Below are positions 12,176 to 24,922 of a DNA stretch of 64,000 bases, piece after piece. The notes beneath the pieces are model-generated. The model had not been told where the DNA came from, did not search any database, and saw nothing but the letters and a program-made list of their open reading frames with translations. The DNA is taken from contig OX246749.1 of NCBI GenBank assembly GCA_945910005.1, forward strand, positions 30,644,311 through 30,708,310, given 5' to 3'. A program made the position numbers and the translations under genes. Every line of letters begins with the position of its first letter. Position 1 is the first letter of the stretch. The stretch comes from Isoperla grammatica (Eukaryota; Arthropoda; Insecta; Plecoptera; Perlodidae).

Positions 12176-13374
12176 TAAATTAAATGCCCAGTCACAGAAC
12201 AACAAAATTACTGAAACTGAAATATAAATCCCACCCTTCTTTGCTGATTTTAGTTTTTAGAAATGGCCGGTTCCCACGCTTGTACGTCGGACCAGTGACG
12301 CGAGCACTGGGGGGAAGCGAGGGAAGCAAAGCGATGCTTCCCTAACACCCTTTCTACTCTCACCAAAATAGCTTTTTTCTAAGGGCTGTTATAACTTATT
12401 ATTGATCAAAATCCATTAACTTGTTAACATTTGTTCCCACGTTTAATTAACATTAAGGTGACCATATTTTGAATATTGCAAACCGAGACAAACAAAGTGT
12501 AAGGATTACGAACTCCATGGACAAGTACGGGGTCTGAGGCAAAAGAGGCGAAAAATTTTTAATTCCAATTTGCGTACGTAATGTCCAGAAAACAGCTTTC
12601 TAACATGAACTAATAAAACAAAATAAATGTCAATATATTATTATTCATATTAATTTTAATTAATACATATTAAGTATTTAAATGAATGTGGGTACATTTT
12701 TGTAGTCATTTTATACCCAGTCGTATTTCGCCAGCCACCTGTCTGTTGACGGAATAAACTCTGCTGACTGTGAGTGAGTGAGTGAGTGAGTGAGTAAGTG
12801 AGTGAGTGCGTGAGTCAGCGTCTGCGAATGCGACCTGCATGTGTCGAAGGCTAGCAACTGTAACCCCCCCCACCCCCCTCCCCGCACCAACCTGTTACAA
12901 TCGACCGCGTTGTCTTTATTGACAGAATACCGGGACAACTTTTCCACAAAATTTACAAACCGGTTAAAAATACATCTTTTCAATGAGTCTCTCAGGACAC
13001 CGGTACAAGTGTTCCGATAACGGTACTGTACCGGTCAAATCGCTATGGTCACCTTAATTTACAATTATTGATGCATTTTGCTCCAACTGTCGTTCTTCTT
13101 TATAAACAAGACATAGATGTTTTCTGTTGTGAAACTGTGAGGTTCATTAGCTTAACTGCTAACAGACCATAGAAGCAGGGCGTTCTCCTGGGATTTTCTT
13201 TCCTAAGAAATGCCAATAGCTTTCAAGTTAACGTAATAGACTGGACGGAGTATATACGCAGTTTTTAAATGGGACAGTGCGTCGGAGGGTCGGGTCTGAC
13301 CGCGACAAAGAAAGATAGAAAAGGACAGAGCGGTCATTGAAAAGGGAGAAGGGAATCAATCAACCGTAAACATA
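12176..13374. other. Intergenic DNA, no gene recognised
   Basis: Includes a short GTGA microsatellite (about 12772-12812) and a C-rich run near 12862-12885. No exon with splice context was identified. Confidence 0.45.
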
Positions 13375-16300
13375 CGTGTATTGGTCTGCCGGCGAATTAC
13401 ACGCTATCAAGTGCAAGTCTACTCGTAGCGAGGAGCTCGCCCGTGTATCGGTCTGCCGGCGAGTTCCATGCTATCAAGTGCAAGTCTACTCGTAGCGAGG
13501 AGCTCGCCCGTGTATCGGTCTGCCGGCGAGTTCCATGCTATCAAGTGCACGTCTACTCGTAGCGAGGAGCTCGCGCGAGCTGGCTCGCCCGTGTATCGGT
13601 CTGCCGGCGAATTCCATGCTATCAAGTGCAAGTCTACTCGTAGCGAGAAGCTCGCGCGAGCTGGCTCGCCGGTGTATCGGTCTGCCGGCGAGTTCCATGC
13701 TATCAAGTGCAAGTCTACTCGTAGCGAGGAGCTTGCGCGAGCTGGCTCGCCCGTGTATCGGCCTGCCGGCGAGTTCCATGCTATCAAGTGCAAGTCTACT
13801 CGTAGCGAGGAGCTTGCGCGAGCTGGCTCGCCCGTGTATCGGACTGCCGGCGAGTTCCATGCTATCAAATGCAAGTATACTCGTAGCGAGGAACTTGCGC
13901 GAGCTGGCTCGCCCGTGTATCGGTCTGCCGGCGAGTTCCATGCTATCAAGTGCAAGTCTACTCGTAGCGAGGAGCTCGCGCGAGCTGGCTCGCCCGTGTA
14001 TCGGTCTGCCGGCGAGTTCCATGCTATCAAGTGCAAGTCTACTCGTAGCGAGGAGCTTGCGCGAGCTGGCTCGCCCGTGTATCGGTCTGCCGGCGAGTTC
14101 CATGCTATCAAGTGCAAGTCTACTCGTAGCGAGGAGCTTGCGCGAGCTGGCTCGCCCGTGTATCGGTCTGCCGGCGAGTTCCATGCTATCAAGTGCAAGT
14201 CTACTCGTAGCGAGGAGCTTGCGCGAGCTGGCTAGCCCGTGTATCGGCCTGCCGGCGAGTTCCATGCTATCAAGTGCAAGTCTACTCGTAGCGAGGAGCT
14301 TGCGCGAGCTGGCTCGCCCGTGTATCGGACTGCCGGCGAGTTCCATGCTATCAAATGCAAGTATACTCGTAGCGAGGAACTTGCGCGAGCTGGCTCGCCC
14401 GTGTATCGGTCTGCCGGCGAGTTCCATGCTATCAAGTGCAAGTGTACTCGTAGCGAGGAGACGCGCGACCTGGCTAGCCCGTGTATCAGTCTGCCGGGTA
14501 GTTCCATGCTATCTAGTGCAAGTATACTCGTAGCGAGAAGACGCGCGACCTGGCTAGCCCGTGTATCAGTCTGCCGGGTAGTTCCATGCTATCTAGTGCA
14601 AGTCTACTCGTAGCGAGGAGCTCGCGCGAGCTGGCTCGCCCGTGTATCGGTCTGCCGGGTAGTTCCATGCTATCTAGTGCAAGTGTACTCGTAGCGAGGA
14701 GCTCGCGCGAGCTGGCTCGCCCGTGTATCGGTCTGCCGGCGAGTTCCATGCTATCTAGTGCAAGTGTACTCGTAGCGAGGAGACGCGCGACCTGGCTAGC
14801 CCGTGTATCGGTCTGCCGGCGAGTTCCATGCTATCAAGTGCAAGTGTACTCGTAGCGAGGAACTTGCGCGAGCTGGCTCGCCCGTGTATCGGTCTGCCGG
14901 CGAGTTCCATGCTATCTAGTGCAAGTGTACTCGTAGCGAGAAGACGCGCGACCTGGCTAGCCCGTGTATCAGTCTGCCGGGTAGTTCCATGCTATCTAGT
15001 GCAAGTCTACTCGTAGCGAGGAGCTCGCGCGAGCTGGCTCGCCCGTGTATCGGTCTGCCGGCGAGTTCCATGCTATCTAGTGCAAGTGTACTCGTAGCGA
15101 GGAGACGCGCGACCTGGCTAGCCCGTGTATCGGTCTGCCGGCGAGTTCCATGCTATCAAGTGCAAGTGTACTCGTAGCGAGGAACTTGCGCGAGCTGGCT
15201 CGCCCGTGTATCGGTCTGCCGGCGAGTTCCATGCTATCTAGTGCAAGTGTACTCGTAGCGAGGAGACGCGCGACCTGGCTAGCCCGTGTATCAGTCTGCC
15301 GGGTAGTTCCATGCTATCTAGTGCAAGTATACTCGTAGCGAGAAGACGCGCGACCTGGCTAGCCCGTGTATCAGTCTGCCGGGTAGTTCCATGCTATCTA
15401 GTGCAAGTCTACTCGTAGCGAGGAGCTCGCGCGAGCTGGCTCGCCCGTGTATCGGTCTGCCGGGTAGTTCCATGCTATCTAGTGCAAGTGTACTCGTAGC
15501 GAGGAGACGCGCGACCTGGCTAGCCCGTGTATCGGTCTGCCGGCGAGTTCCATGCTATCAAGTGCAAGTGTACTCGTAGCGAGGAACTTGCGCGAGCTGG
15601 CTTGCCCGTGTATCGGTCTGCCGGCGAGTTCCATGTTATCAAGTGCCAGTCTACTCGTAGCGAGGAGCTCGCGCGAGCTGGCTCGCCCGTGTATCGGCCT
15701 GCCGGCGAGTTCCATGCTATCAAGTGCAAGTCTACTCGTAGCGAGGAGCTCGCGCGAGCTGGCTCGCCCGTGTATCGGTCTGCCAGCGAGTTCCATGCTA
15801 TCAAGTGCCAGTCTACTCGTAGCGAGGAGCTCACGCGAGCTGGCTCGCCCGTGTATCGGCCTGCCGGCGAGTTCCATACTATCAAGTGCAAGTCTACTCG
15901 CGCGAGCTGGCTCGCCCGTGTATCGGCCTGCCGGCGAGTTCCATGCTATCAAGTGCAAGTCTACTCGTAGCGAGGAGCTCGCGCGAGCTGGCTCGCCCGT
16001 GTATCGGTCTGCCGGGTAGTTCCATGCTATCAAGTGCAAGTCTACTCGTAGCGAGGAGCTCGCGCGAGCTGGCTTGCCCGTGTATCGGTCTGCCGGCGAG
16101 TTCCATGCTATCAAGTGCAAGTCTACTCGTAGCGAGTAGCTCGCGCGAGCTGGCTCGCCCGTGTATCGGTCTGCCGGCGAGTTCCACGCTATCAAGTGCA
16201 AGTCTACTCGTAGCGAGGAGCTCGCGCGAGCTGGCTCGCCCGTGTATCGGTCTGCCGGCGAGTTTCATGCTATCAAGTGCAAGTATACTCGTAGCGAGGA

Positions 16301-16555
16301 GCTCGCGCGAGCTGGCTCGCCCGTGTATCGGTCTGCCGGCGAGTTCCACGCTATCAAGTGCAAGTCTACTCGTAGCGAGGAGCTCGCGCGAGCTGGCTCG
16401 CCCGTGTATCGGTCTGCCGGCGAGTTCCATGCTATCAAGTGCCAGTCTACTCGTAGTGAGGAGCTCGCGCGAGCTGGCTCGCCCGTGTATCGGTCTGCCG
16501 GCGAGTTCCACGCTATCAAGTGCAAGTATACTCGTAGCGAGGAGCTCGCGCGAGC
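13375..16555 (+). repeat. GC-rich 81-bp satellite array with higher-order structure
   Basis: About 39 tandem units, mostly 81 bp with 80- and ~68-bp variants. Each holds GTGTATCGGTCTGCCGGCGA, TTCCATGCTATCAAGTGCAA and a GAGCTCGCGCGAGCT block that is a 14-bp perfect palindrome in many units. A variant unit carries GACGCGCGACCTGGCTAG instead. Because 81 is 27 codons, several frames on both strands stay open for 200-330 codons; these are repeat artefacts. Larger blocks recur: a marker variant at 13861 recurs 486 bp (six units) later, and A/B variant pairs recur every ~322 bp between 14460 and 15540. The array is a CpG-rich island in AT-rich DNA. Confidence 0.95.
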
Positions 16556-17319
16556 CAACTATCGCGAGTATCTCAATCGTGTAACGCTGCGGTTAGTGGC
16601 CGGGATAATACTGGGTTCAGTTCCCGCTTCACGCTGGGCTCCACACCATTCTGTTCTGTGATTTTGAGTTGCCAACCACTTACGAACCCAGAGAACATCA
16701 TATATTCATTTGTACTCTTTTTTGATTGATATAGTTAGGCCTTCTTAAAAGACACAAACAATTTCGTACAATCTCGTTCCATCGATTCGAATGTTTTATA
16801 ATAGATTATTCAATGGTTGATAAAAGTTGAAGGGGTAGGGGGATACGATCGCCTCATCGCTCCCTCCTTCCCCTTGGGCGCTACTGTCTGTACGTACCGG
16901 TACATATCTCACAAAATAAATGTAATACATTAATTAATGTTTTGTAACAGTCTACACTCTATAATCTATACACACTCCAGTGGCGTAGGAATAGGGGAGC
17001 AGCCCGGGGTCTAGAGGGGCCCGGTTTTGAGACAAGCTTGAGTTCAAAAGACCTGAGTATCAGGACGGTCCGGAACCGGGCATGTCATGGTTGCGTTCCG
17101 TTACATGCTGGTACTGCTGGGACCCAGTGAGCGCCGGCGTGAGCCAGCGCGAGCCAGTAGGCTTAAGAAACGAAACGAGCATCCACCTGCAGAGCACTGA
17201 GCACAGTATGGAAGACGGCGCGAAAATAGTCGTAAGCTATAACTGTCAGCCTAGGCCTACACTAATTGCACCCTGCCAAGAGAAATATACGTCCAATAGC
17301 ATATACAAAACATTCTTAC
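16556..17319. other. Intergenic DNA with a tRNA-like SINE trace
   Basis: At about 16590-16650 GGCCGGGATAATACTGGGTTC followed by AGTTCCCGC resembles a pol III B box, suggesting a SINE remnant next to the satellite. The rest (16660-17319) has no recognisable gene. Confidence 0.3.
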
Positions 17320-17437
17320 CTTTCTCCAGACGCTCCTTTTCATTGTCGTTCACTACTAATTTCACTACTTCGTTTGTTTCTGGACAAACCAGCGATATTT
17401 CGTGCCACTGGTATGTTATAGTTTGGTGCGACGCCAT
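17320..17437 (-). CDS. Possible first coding exon, hypothetical protein
   Basis: On the minus strand an ATG at 17437-17435 opens 39 codons and ends in phase 1 at a GTAAGA donor (17319-17314). The peptide starts MASHQTITYQWHEISLVCPE and continues with a Val/Lys/Asp/Asn-rich stretch ending in ERLEKG. Its composition is protein-like and the donor is good, but no domain is recognised and no following exon was found at lower coordinates, which are occupied by the 81-bp satellite. It may belong to a transposon or to a gene interrupted by the array. Confidence 0.3.
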
Positions 17438-17624
17438 GACAGTTCCAAGTTTTACTGGGGCTACTGCGTGAAAAAGGGCCAGTACTTCCAGTGCACTGGA
17501 GATGCTGGGATAGCAAGTAAGGGAACGCTCAGTAGTCGCTGGCAGCATGTTTCGGAATGCATCCAGTAAGCTGGCGCACTGGATCAGTACATCCAGCATG
17601 TAACGGAACGCAACCCATGTCATG

Positions 17625-18172
17625 TCGTTTCGTTTCGTTTCGTTTCATTTCATTTCATTTCATTTCATTTCATTTCATTTCATTTCATTTTATTTCATTT
17701 CATTTCATTTCATTTCATTTCATTTCATTTCATTTCATTTCATTTCATTTCATTTCATTTCATTTCATTTCATTTCATTTCATTTCATTTCATTTCATTT
17801 CATTTCATTTCATTTCATTTCATTTCATTTCATTTCATTTCATTTCATTTCATTTCATTTCTTTCGTTTCGTTTCGTTTCGTTTCGTTTCGTTTCGTTTC
17901 ATTTCATTTCGTTTCATTTCATTTCGTTTCATTTCATTTCGTTGCATTTCGTTTCGTTTCGTTTCATTTCATTTCATTTCATTTCATTTCATTTCATTTC
18001 ATTTCAATTCAATTCAATTCAATTCAATTCAATTCAATTCAATTCAATTCAATTCAATTCAATTCAATTCAATTCATTTCAATTCAATTCAATTCAATTC
18101 AATTCAATTCAATTCAATTCAATTCAATACAATTCAATGCAATGCAATGCAATTCAATTCAATTACATTCAA
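17625..18172 (+). repeat. Composite pentanucleotide microsatellite
   Basis: Three zones: (CATTT)n with a short CGTTT lead, about 17625-17860; CGTTT mixed with CATTT, about 17861-17965; then CATTT passing into (CAATT)n to about 18172, ending in CAATG/CAATA variants. Open frames of Ile-Ser-Phe-His or Asn-Ser-Ile-Gln repeats are artefacts of the 15-bp coding period. Confidence 0.95.
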
Positions 18173-20530
18173 TTTGTTGTGCCGACAATTAGATTGATTA
18201 CCAGTCAAACTATTATCGACACCTGGAGCTTGATTTACTTACTGATATCGGGAATGAGAGGGAAGGATTTGCTGGGTTAAGACAAAAGCCTTGTAAAGTT
18301 GAACTACTATTTAATAAATCAAATACTATGGTACTTACAAATGCTTACTAATTGTATTAACCCTATCATCCTATCGAACACCCTATCAGCTTGGCTGCCA
18401 GATTACAAGAGAGCGATTGCAGGCTCTTGCAGCCAGGAGTGGGAGAGAGGGGGTTACCTCATCCACTCCTGGTTCCCATAATGTTAGCTTATGGAGTACT
18501 CATATGTAATATGTAACTGTATGTATGTAATATGTACTATATGTAATAATTAAACAGTGATCTGCCTCAAATCCCCATATGCTGCTTGTCAGTCTACAAA
18601 CATGTGGAGAGGCTTGTACTGTCTACTCAGCGATCTCGAGTAGCAGGGATCCAGTGACAGAGGCCTGCAGGTTGCAAGCTAATCAGCTGGACGGGTTGAA
18701 GGCTGATGTTCTTGAAAAGTAATCTAATCATATTTATGATTACCAAATTATGATTTACCAATCAATCAATGGATATTGATTGAAAGATTTCCCTGCCCAC
18801 ATCACAGCTTCCCACTTTTTAAAAGAAGGCTATATCTGTGATATGAATTCTTTTCAGAAACACAAAAAAAAATTAATTTGGGTTTCATAACTTTTCAAGC
18901 GTCATGCGACGTCGTGATGTTAATCCTACAAAGTGACTGTCTCCCACTTACTTGGTTTACTTTGTTTTGATGATACAAAATTACGAACTCCGACGAGTGG
19001 AGTAATTTAATTGGAATTTACTTTAGTTATTGCACATGTAATTTGTCTCCCGTGTCTATGTCGTTGCGAAAGTTTCAGCACGTTAGCACGGAATATATTC
19101 CGATTACCCTATGTATTTAAGAACGTTGAACGTTACTTGGAGTTGGCTGATTTGAAATCGGCGCTCTACTCTTTTGTTGTGATTTACACAGCGGTGCATT
19201 TGCTGGCCTTGCAGCGACCTTGAATCGACTGCCTGTCAGCTGTGACCACTACGTCGTCTGTCAGTGTCACTGGCATTCCAGCCAACTTCGGTGTTGTTTG
19301 GGTATTTTCCCACTTTATTCATTCCGAGTTTTTGTCTTACGACTTTGCGTACAGAAGATGTCGTTAGAAACCTACTGTCTGCTAGCTCTGTAGACAGTAC
19401 TCAGTGCACCTTATCAAGTGCTCGCTTGCATTTCTCGGCCCACTAGGGGTGATACTGATAGTGGTAGATTGTGTGCCTATTCATTTCAGCCAGACAACAA
19501 GGAACGCGCGTAGTTGCTTTAAGTTATCTAAACGGTTGCTCTGGACGCGTCTCTTCTCGTTCATTCTAAACTGACTTCCTTCACGAATAGACGTGTGCGT
19601 TATAAGCTCAATTTATTCCAAAATATAACAAATAAGTGCTCGTAAAACTAGAGCTAACTTTCTGTGAACAGCGTAGGCAAACCCAATTGCGTAGGCCTAC
19701 CGAAATGGGTTTGTTTACTTCGTTTCTAACCTCACTTCTTGCGTGTGAAACACGGTTTTCGGTAAACTTAGCGTTGACACAGTCATTATCTAGCTTGGTG
19801 AGAGTGTCCGTGAATCTTCTTTGGACTTAAGCCCTCATCTATGGTGTACAATCATGTAGCCTAACCTAGGCCTATAAAGGTAAGTGTTTACTTTTATACA
19901 TTTTCGTAATATTTTGAAAATTGCTTACTGATTCGCATATTTATACTTGAAATCGTGAACCTGGCCCCAGGCTTTGTACATGATTTACCTTGCCACTAGC
20001 ATTTAGTCTTAGGCCTAGTAGGCTTACCTCAGTTATTGTGGCTTGGGCCCTGTTCAGAGTTGCAAAACTTATATGGCATTCAGCCGTTTCAATTCTCATT
20101 AGGCCTAGTTGGCTAGAACCTATGTTTCAATCAAAGCTTTTATGTCGAATCAGCATTAGGCCTAGGGTCTACAAAATTATAAATGCTTGCTTTTAGGCTA
20201 CCTATAATTAATTATTTCATATTTATCTGAATTATATAAACATGTTGTTATAACATTGTTTCTCAGAAGTAGGCATGCCATGACAGATTTCCATAGCTCT
20301 CCACGTTTGGCTGTGTTTTACTGTACTGACTTAGAGTCTCATGTGAAATAAAGGTTATTAATATTATTATTCAATAATTTAGTTTACTAACTATCATTAG
20401 GCCTACTCTGTATTTGAATTTCAATGCCGAGTGGTATCGTATGGTAATCTAGTCATGAGCCCAATTGAATTGTATCATGTTGTACATATCATTGCTCTTC
20501 TGGTCTGATTTTGTTGTTTTCTTCCATCAG
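18173..20530. other. Intergenic or 5' intronic DNA, no exon confirmed
   Basis: A consensus donor context (CTATAAAG then GTAAGTG at about 19879) follows a mildly CpG-containing stretch at 19490-19870 and could end a non-coding first exon of the large receptor gene downstream; nothing else supports this. The remainder shows only AGGCCTA-rich AT DNA. Confidence 0.25.
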
Positions 20531-20559
20531 GTTAAGGGGGGGGGGGGGGGGGAGACAAG

Positions 20560-20835
20560 TTATTGTCCAACGAGCTGACATGTCGGCCGGCGGTACAACA
20601 CCCGGGGAGCGGGCTGCGCTAGATGCAGCGTGCAGCTTTCCGGCTCATCGACAGTCATCGCCAGGTTGTCCAACCCGACCTGTGACGTAGCCGCTCGCTC
20701 GTCTGCCGGAGCGACTGGATCAGCTGTCGTCACTGCGACATGCACGGCTGGCGGCTTGACCTTCGCCGACCTTTTCAACCGCAGTAGGTACCACAGAACT
20801 CCTAGCACAGAGAGAACAGAGAGAACCAAACTATG
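20560..20835 (-). CDS. Possible small signal-anchor membrane protein (hypothetical)
   Basis: On the minus strand an ATG at 20835-20833 begins MHSLVLSVLSVLGVLWYLLR, a hydrophobic helix ending in a basic stop-transfer (LKRSAKVK), followed by an Ala/Pro/Thr-rich segment and a stop at 20560. This would fit a ~91-residue single-pass protein or the first exon of a type II membrane enzyme. The stretch is GC-rich against AT-rich flanks, which favours an exon. The plus strand also has a good acceptor (TCTTCCATCAG at 20530) opening into the same GC-rich block, so the coding strand is not settled. Confidence 0.35.
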   Translation of the reverse strand, partial: HSLVLSVLSVLGVLWYLLRLKRSAKVKPPAVHVAVTTADPVAPADERAATSQVGLDNLAMTVDEPESCTLHLAQPAPRVLYRRPTCQLVGQ

Positions 20836-20951
20836 CATTTGAATGTGGCGGCTAGTCACCACTTGATCTCAAGGATAGCTAGCAAACTGTGCAAACTGCG
20901 TGCGTTGGTCAAGAGAATCAGGTGAAGGCGGTACCGGCAACCTGCCCCCAG

Positions 20952-21470
20952 GGGCCTCATTCCTGTACATTTTTTTAACTCTTCTTAACTCTCGCTAACC
21001 CCATGTTAAAATGACCCCGGGGTTAACTCCTACACAGGCTTCCCTGCATAATTCGGAGGCAAATGTGACCCTGTCTGATAGTAGGGTTAAGAAGAGTTAT
21101 CTCAACAATACTTTGAAATGCCGCCATTTTGTCAATGCCCGTGTGTGTAGTTTCACAAATGTCACATTTCAGTTCTTTATTGAGGATATCCTATTTCATG
21201 GATACGTTACTTTATGTGTTTATTGAAGTTTATAAACAATTTGATGTATTTATTGTACATTATTTAGGTCCTACATATGCAAATATGTAGTTTTATTGAG
21301 TATCTTGTCGACGTTTTGAGGTTATTGGACTGTTCTTGTTTGTTATTGTTTTTATTTTGTCTCGTTTTTTCAACAAATGTCTTTCTTCGATTGGCGTCTC
21401 CATTGCTGACTCCTGATTGGCTATTGACTAACACCGGGGTTAAGTTTGCAAATGTACAGGAATGAGGCCC
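20952..21470. mobile_element. MITE with GGGCCTCATT ends and CAG target duplication
   Basis: GGGCCTCATTCCTGTACATT at the left is the inverse of the right end AATGTACAGGAATGAGGCCC, with CAG directly repeated outside both (20949-20951 and 21471-21473). The TIRs extend into TTAACTC-rich subterminal DNA. There is no transposase. The 3-bp CAG duplication links it with the Harbinger/ISL2EU-like element at 4257-8217. Confidence 0.7.
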
Positions 21471-21473
21471 CAG

Positions 21474-23724
21474 GTGGGTAAGCACACGATGTACATTCAA
21501 CGCTCTACTCCAGTTGGTTCTTTTCTAGTGCTTTACGTGCACACACACACCAGCGCTTTTCACAAGGCTGTTTGTTAATGACCCATGAAAAGGATTAGAA
21601 ATTGGTTAAATTTAAGTAGGTCTATTTAAATTAAGATTCTGAAGTTTCATGCCAAATGTCTACGAAGTTCATAGTGTTTATGTGAAGTCTTATTGCATAG
21701 TCAGTAGTCACACATTATGTGTACGTAGTTGTACACTATCAAAGTTGCATTTACGCTAACATTTATTTACTCCGACTTGCGAGTTAAGTGAACTTGCAAT
21801 CTATTCTGTTAGAAGTATGTCTACTAATAATACATCCTCGAGCACAAGCCTCAATTCTAAAAATAGATTTATGGTCAACGTTTTGTTCTTATTTGTGGTC
21901 AGCTACGTCAAATGATGTCGGAGAGTGATTGAAGTAAAGAAACAATTGGGAGGAAGACTTAACATTCACAGGGTTTAAGGGAAGGAATGGTTGGCTCTTA
22001 TGATTGGCAGAGTCATCCTGGGCAAATTCTACCTCGGACCCAGACTGTGATGCTACCTTTGGTTGGAAACGGAAATACTAGCGTTCCACTGGATGTAAAT
22101 CAAATGCTGATTTACATACATTCAATAGATTGTGGCTTTAGTCCGTCAAAATGTCGGCTACTGTAAGCACTGTTGATAAGAGACTTGATCATAGAGACCT
22201 TTTAATAAAAACTGCAACGGTGCGTCGACCAGTTGCTTGAATATGAAGTGAGGGAAGCGGGGGTTAAAATATAATTACTTGAATTAGATAGTATGACTGT
22301 TTATTAGTAGATAGATAGATGAATGTACAATCCCCTGTGGTCGACCCGACTCACAGACCATCCGCTTACCGAGGTCTAGACCGACCTCTACGGATCCTGA
22401 ATCAATACTGACTCGAGCCCAGCCGCTCTCATCACATGAAAACTTCCCAGCTCCCACCCCGTGTAGCCAAGACTCGCCTCTCACCTGAGGGTGGTAGCAA
22501 GACACAGGCGAGTCAAGCCTACACGGGCTGGCTGGCGAGCCTCCAGGAGTGCAGGCCTATCCCAGCAAGATAGGTGCACCGCAAAACAAATACATGTTTG
22601 GAGTGTTATTCTTTAGGTTTCCAACAGTGGAGAGTCAAAATTCAAAACTAAAATATGGATGAGCCGTGTGGAAGGGGCAGTTGCCACAGGACGTCAAGTG
22701 AAAATAAACTCAAGGACGAATCTGTATCTTACAAACAAGGTATCCCCACACATCAGTGTATGCCAATCCTTTACATTGCAGCCACCTGAATTGTTGGGAT
22801 GTCCTATTTGGGAAGAAGCCAGTTTACCCGTGGGCATATTGTTCTCATTCAAGTTTTATAACAAAACCGTTGGTAACCGGCCGTCACACCTCACGCTGGA
22901 TGGCCGTTAGTTCTTCGAGCTGTCAAAAGGTGCAACAATATCCCGTGTCTAAATCGAGGCTCGAGGTAGATTTGATTTTAAAGTGTGGGTCTACTCAGTT
23001 GACATAACTTTTCTTTAATATAATCATTGGAGTGAATGAACAATTTACACTGTAAGAATAATTGTTTTAGACAGTACTATAGTCATATTACAGTAACAGG
23101 TAAATACTTCTTCTTCTCAAATGCCCACATTTGGCTATTATGCCATCATGCTGGATCTGGTCAACCAGTAGAGACACGCTTAAATACTAAGTAGGATGTT
23201 TTGAAAATAAATTTTGACCCTATATGATTTTTAAACTTGTATAGTAGCAATTTGACTATTGATTGATTAATTGATTGATTGATGAAGCAACAACTTAATA
23301 AATTTAAAAGGGAACATAAACAGAAAAAAAGAGACTTTCTGCCACCTGTTGAAAAGGGCAGTGGTACTTCAAAATGCATCGAAGACACTGCTGGTAGTGT
23401 AGAGGCAATATTGTGGATTTATATCCATAAAACTAATCTTGCTGAAAGTCATGCTCTATAACTATTTACCATTTTTAATGCGAGGCAGATTCCTGCACTA
23501 TTACAGTTATTTATTATTGGGAGTTACTCAAATAAGTTTCGAGAATAAAACTAGACTCAAACATGAACTGCATCTATATATCACTCGTAATACTATTTCT
23601 GGTTTTGAAGTAACACCACTTTATATAATGTACTGTATTGCCATAGACAAATGAGTGACTGGGAATTACCAAGTTAGAGTGATTCACAAACATTTTGAAA
23701 AGTAATTTTTTTTTAAATTTTGAA
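21474..23724. other. Intergenic or upstream intronic DNA, no gene recognised
   Basis: Several short open frames lack splice context or domain similarity. 23255-23285 has a short ATTGATTG microsatellite. No transcription start could be assigned to the downstream gene here. Confidence 0.4.
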
Positions 23725-23726
23725 TA

Positions 23727-23903
23727 GTGAAACTTTGATTTTACGAACGTAATGGGGTATACCAAATCATTCGTTAATTCAAGGAATTTGTAAAATCAAA
23801 GAACATTGTTATGAGAAACTAACTATACTTTCTGGGACGAGAAAAAAATACTTAACATCAAGGAATTTGTTGCTTCAAGGTACGTAAAATCAAAGTTTCA
23901 CTG
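23727..23903. mobile_element. Short Tc1/mariner-like MITE
   Basis: The left end GTGAAACTTTGATTTTACG is the inverse of the right end CGTAAAATCAAAGTTTCAC. A TA precedes the left end and TGTA follows the right end. At ~177 bp it has no coding capacity. The left CA of the expected CAGTG terminus appears lost. Confidence 0.6.
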
Positions 23904-24813
23904 TACTGCAAATTTATACGAATGTTTTGGCAAGCGCTTTACTTTTATATGAATTAGTCAAGAAGTATTCTACTTTGTTGATTTTTGTGATTGTTCATTT
24001 TTCTCTTGGCACTACAGAGTTCATTTTCAACTTGATTCTACGTATATAACTTCAGATCGTTCGTAACTGTAGCCACAAAACCCCAACCACAATTGTCGGC
24101 ATTGCCATTGCAATCCGGAAACCGTGAAAAAAGTTAACTTAATGGTTTTTATGGCGTTGTTCACAATAACATCATAATGTCGTAATGATTTAGCATGAGC
24201 AAATGTACGATTTGATCCCAATTGCGATGCTGACAATTGAGGTTAGAGCTTTATTCTCCTATCTGATTTTAATTCCAGATATTATGCCTTTCAAAAGGTC
24301 GATTGATTCCGGCCTACATAAACATATAACATGTATCGTAAGTGGCAGCATATCTTCTAATATTTTTATTTGGCTTGAACCATGATTTGATTCTGCAATC
24401 CTTTGTAGTCTGGCTATGCTTTCAATGTTGGGAAGTTTTTTAAATCACTTAGTGTGCATAGATGATAATCCTAGATAAATACACATTGCGAATAGTTTTA
24501 CTCAATTAAGATAAGACTTTATTTTTTTTGCAGCTGATCAACTGAAATTGTGAGGGGTTGGTTTTAATTTAGCAAATTGGCAGTACATAGGCAGAGGCCA
24601 AATAGTTGTCTTAATAAAAACATTCAATCCAAACTTAATTTGATTTTTGTACATACCATTGTTGAGATTTCATTTTTAATTATTACAAAACTTTGTTGCA
24701 TACAAGCAACACATAATTTATGCGTGGACACACTATATCCATGGTAACAACCGCATACAAAACGTGTGGAATTATTTAGAAGATGTTTTTTCTAAAACTC
24801 TTTCTCTACATAG

Positions 24814-24840
24814 TGTTGTTAAACAGATATGGAAAAGCAG
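24814..24840 (+). CDS. Candidate 27-nt microexon of the TSR/LamG/Ig receptor gene
   Basis: A pyrimidine-rich acceptor (CTCTTTCTCTACATAG) and a GTGAGC donor enclose 27 nt that are open in phase 1-1 and would add nine residues (about LLNRYGKA) directly before the first TSP1 exon. The phase matches the downstream exon (starts after the first codon base). Its small size makes chance possible. Confidence 0.3.
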
Positions 24841-24922
24841 GTGAGCCCAATGTTTGTCATTCTGTCCACCTATTGAGCAGGAGTGTCAAGACGTAGATTA
24901 AGAGTGTTTGTTGTGCTTGCAG

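Noticed and set aside
13419..14533. Long open frames (250-330 codons) on both strands in the 81-bp array
   Set aside because: The unit is 27 codons with no stop in several frames; the peptides are exact repeat products on both strands, with no domain, start context or splice sites.
17082..17471. Plus-strand 129-codon frame
   Set aside because: Opposes a more protein-like minus-strand exon with a donor; no domain is recognised.
17557..18280. Ile-Ser-Phe-His / Asn-Ser-Ile-Gln repeat proteins
   Set aside because: Products of the CATTT/CAATT microsatellite only.
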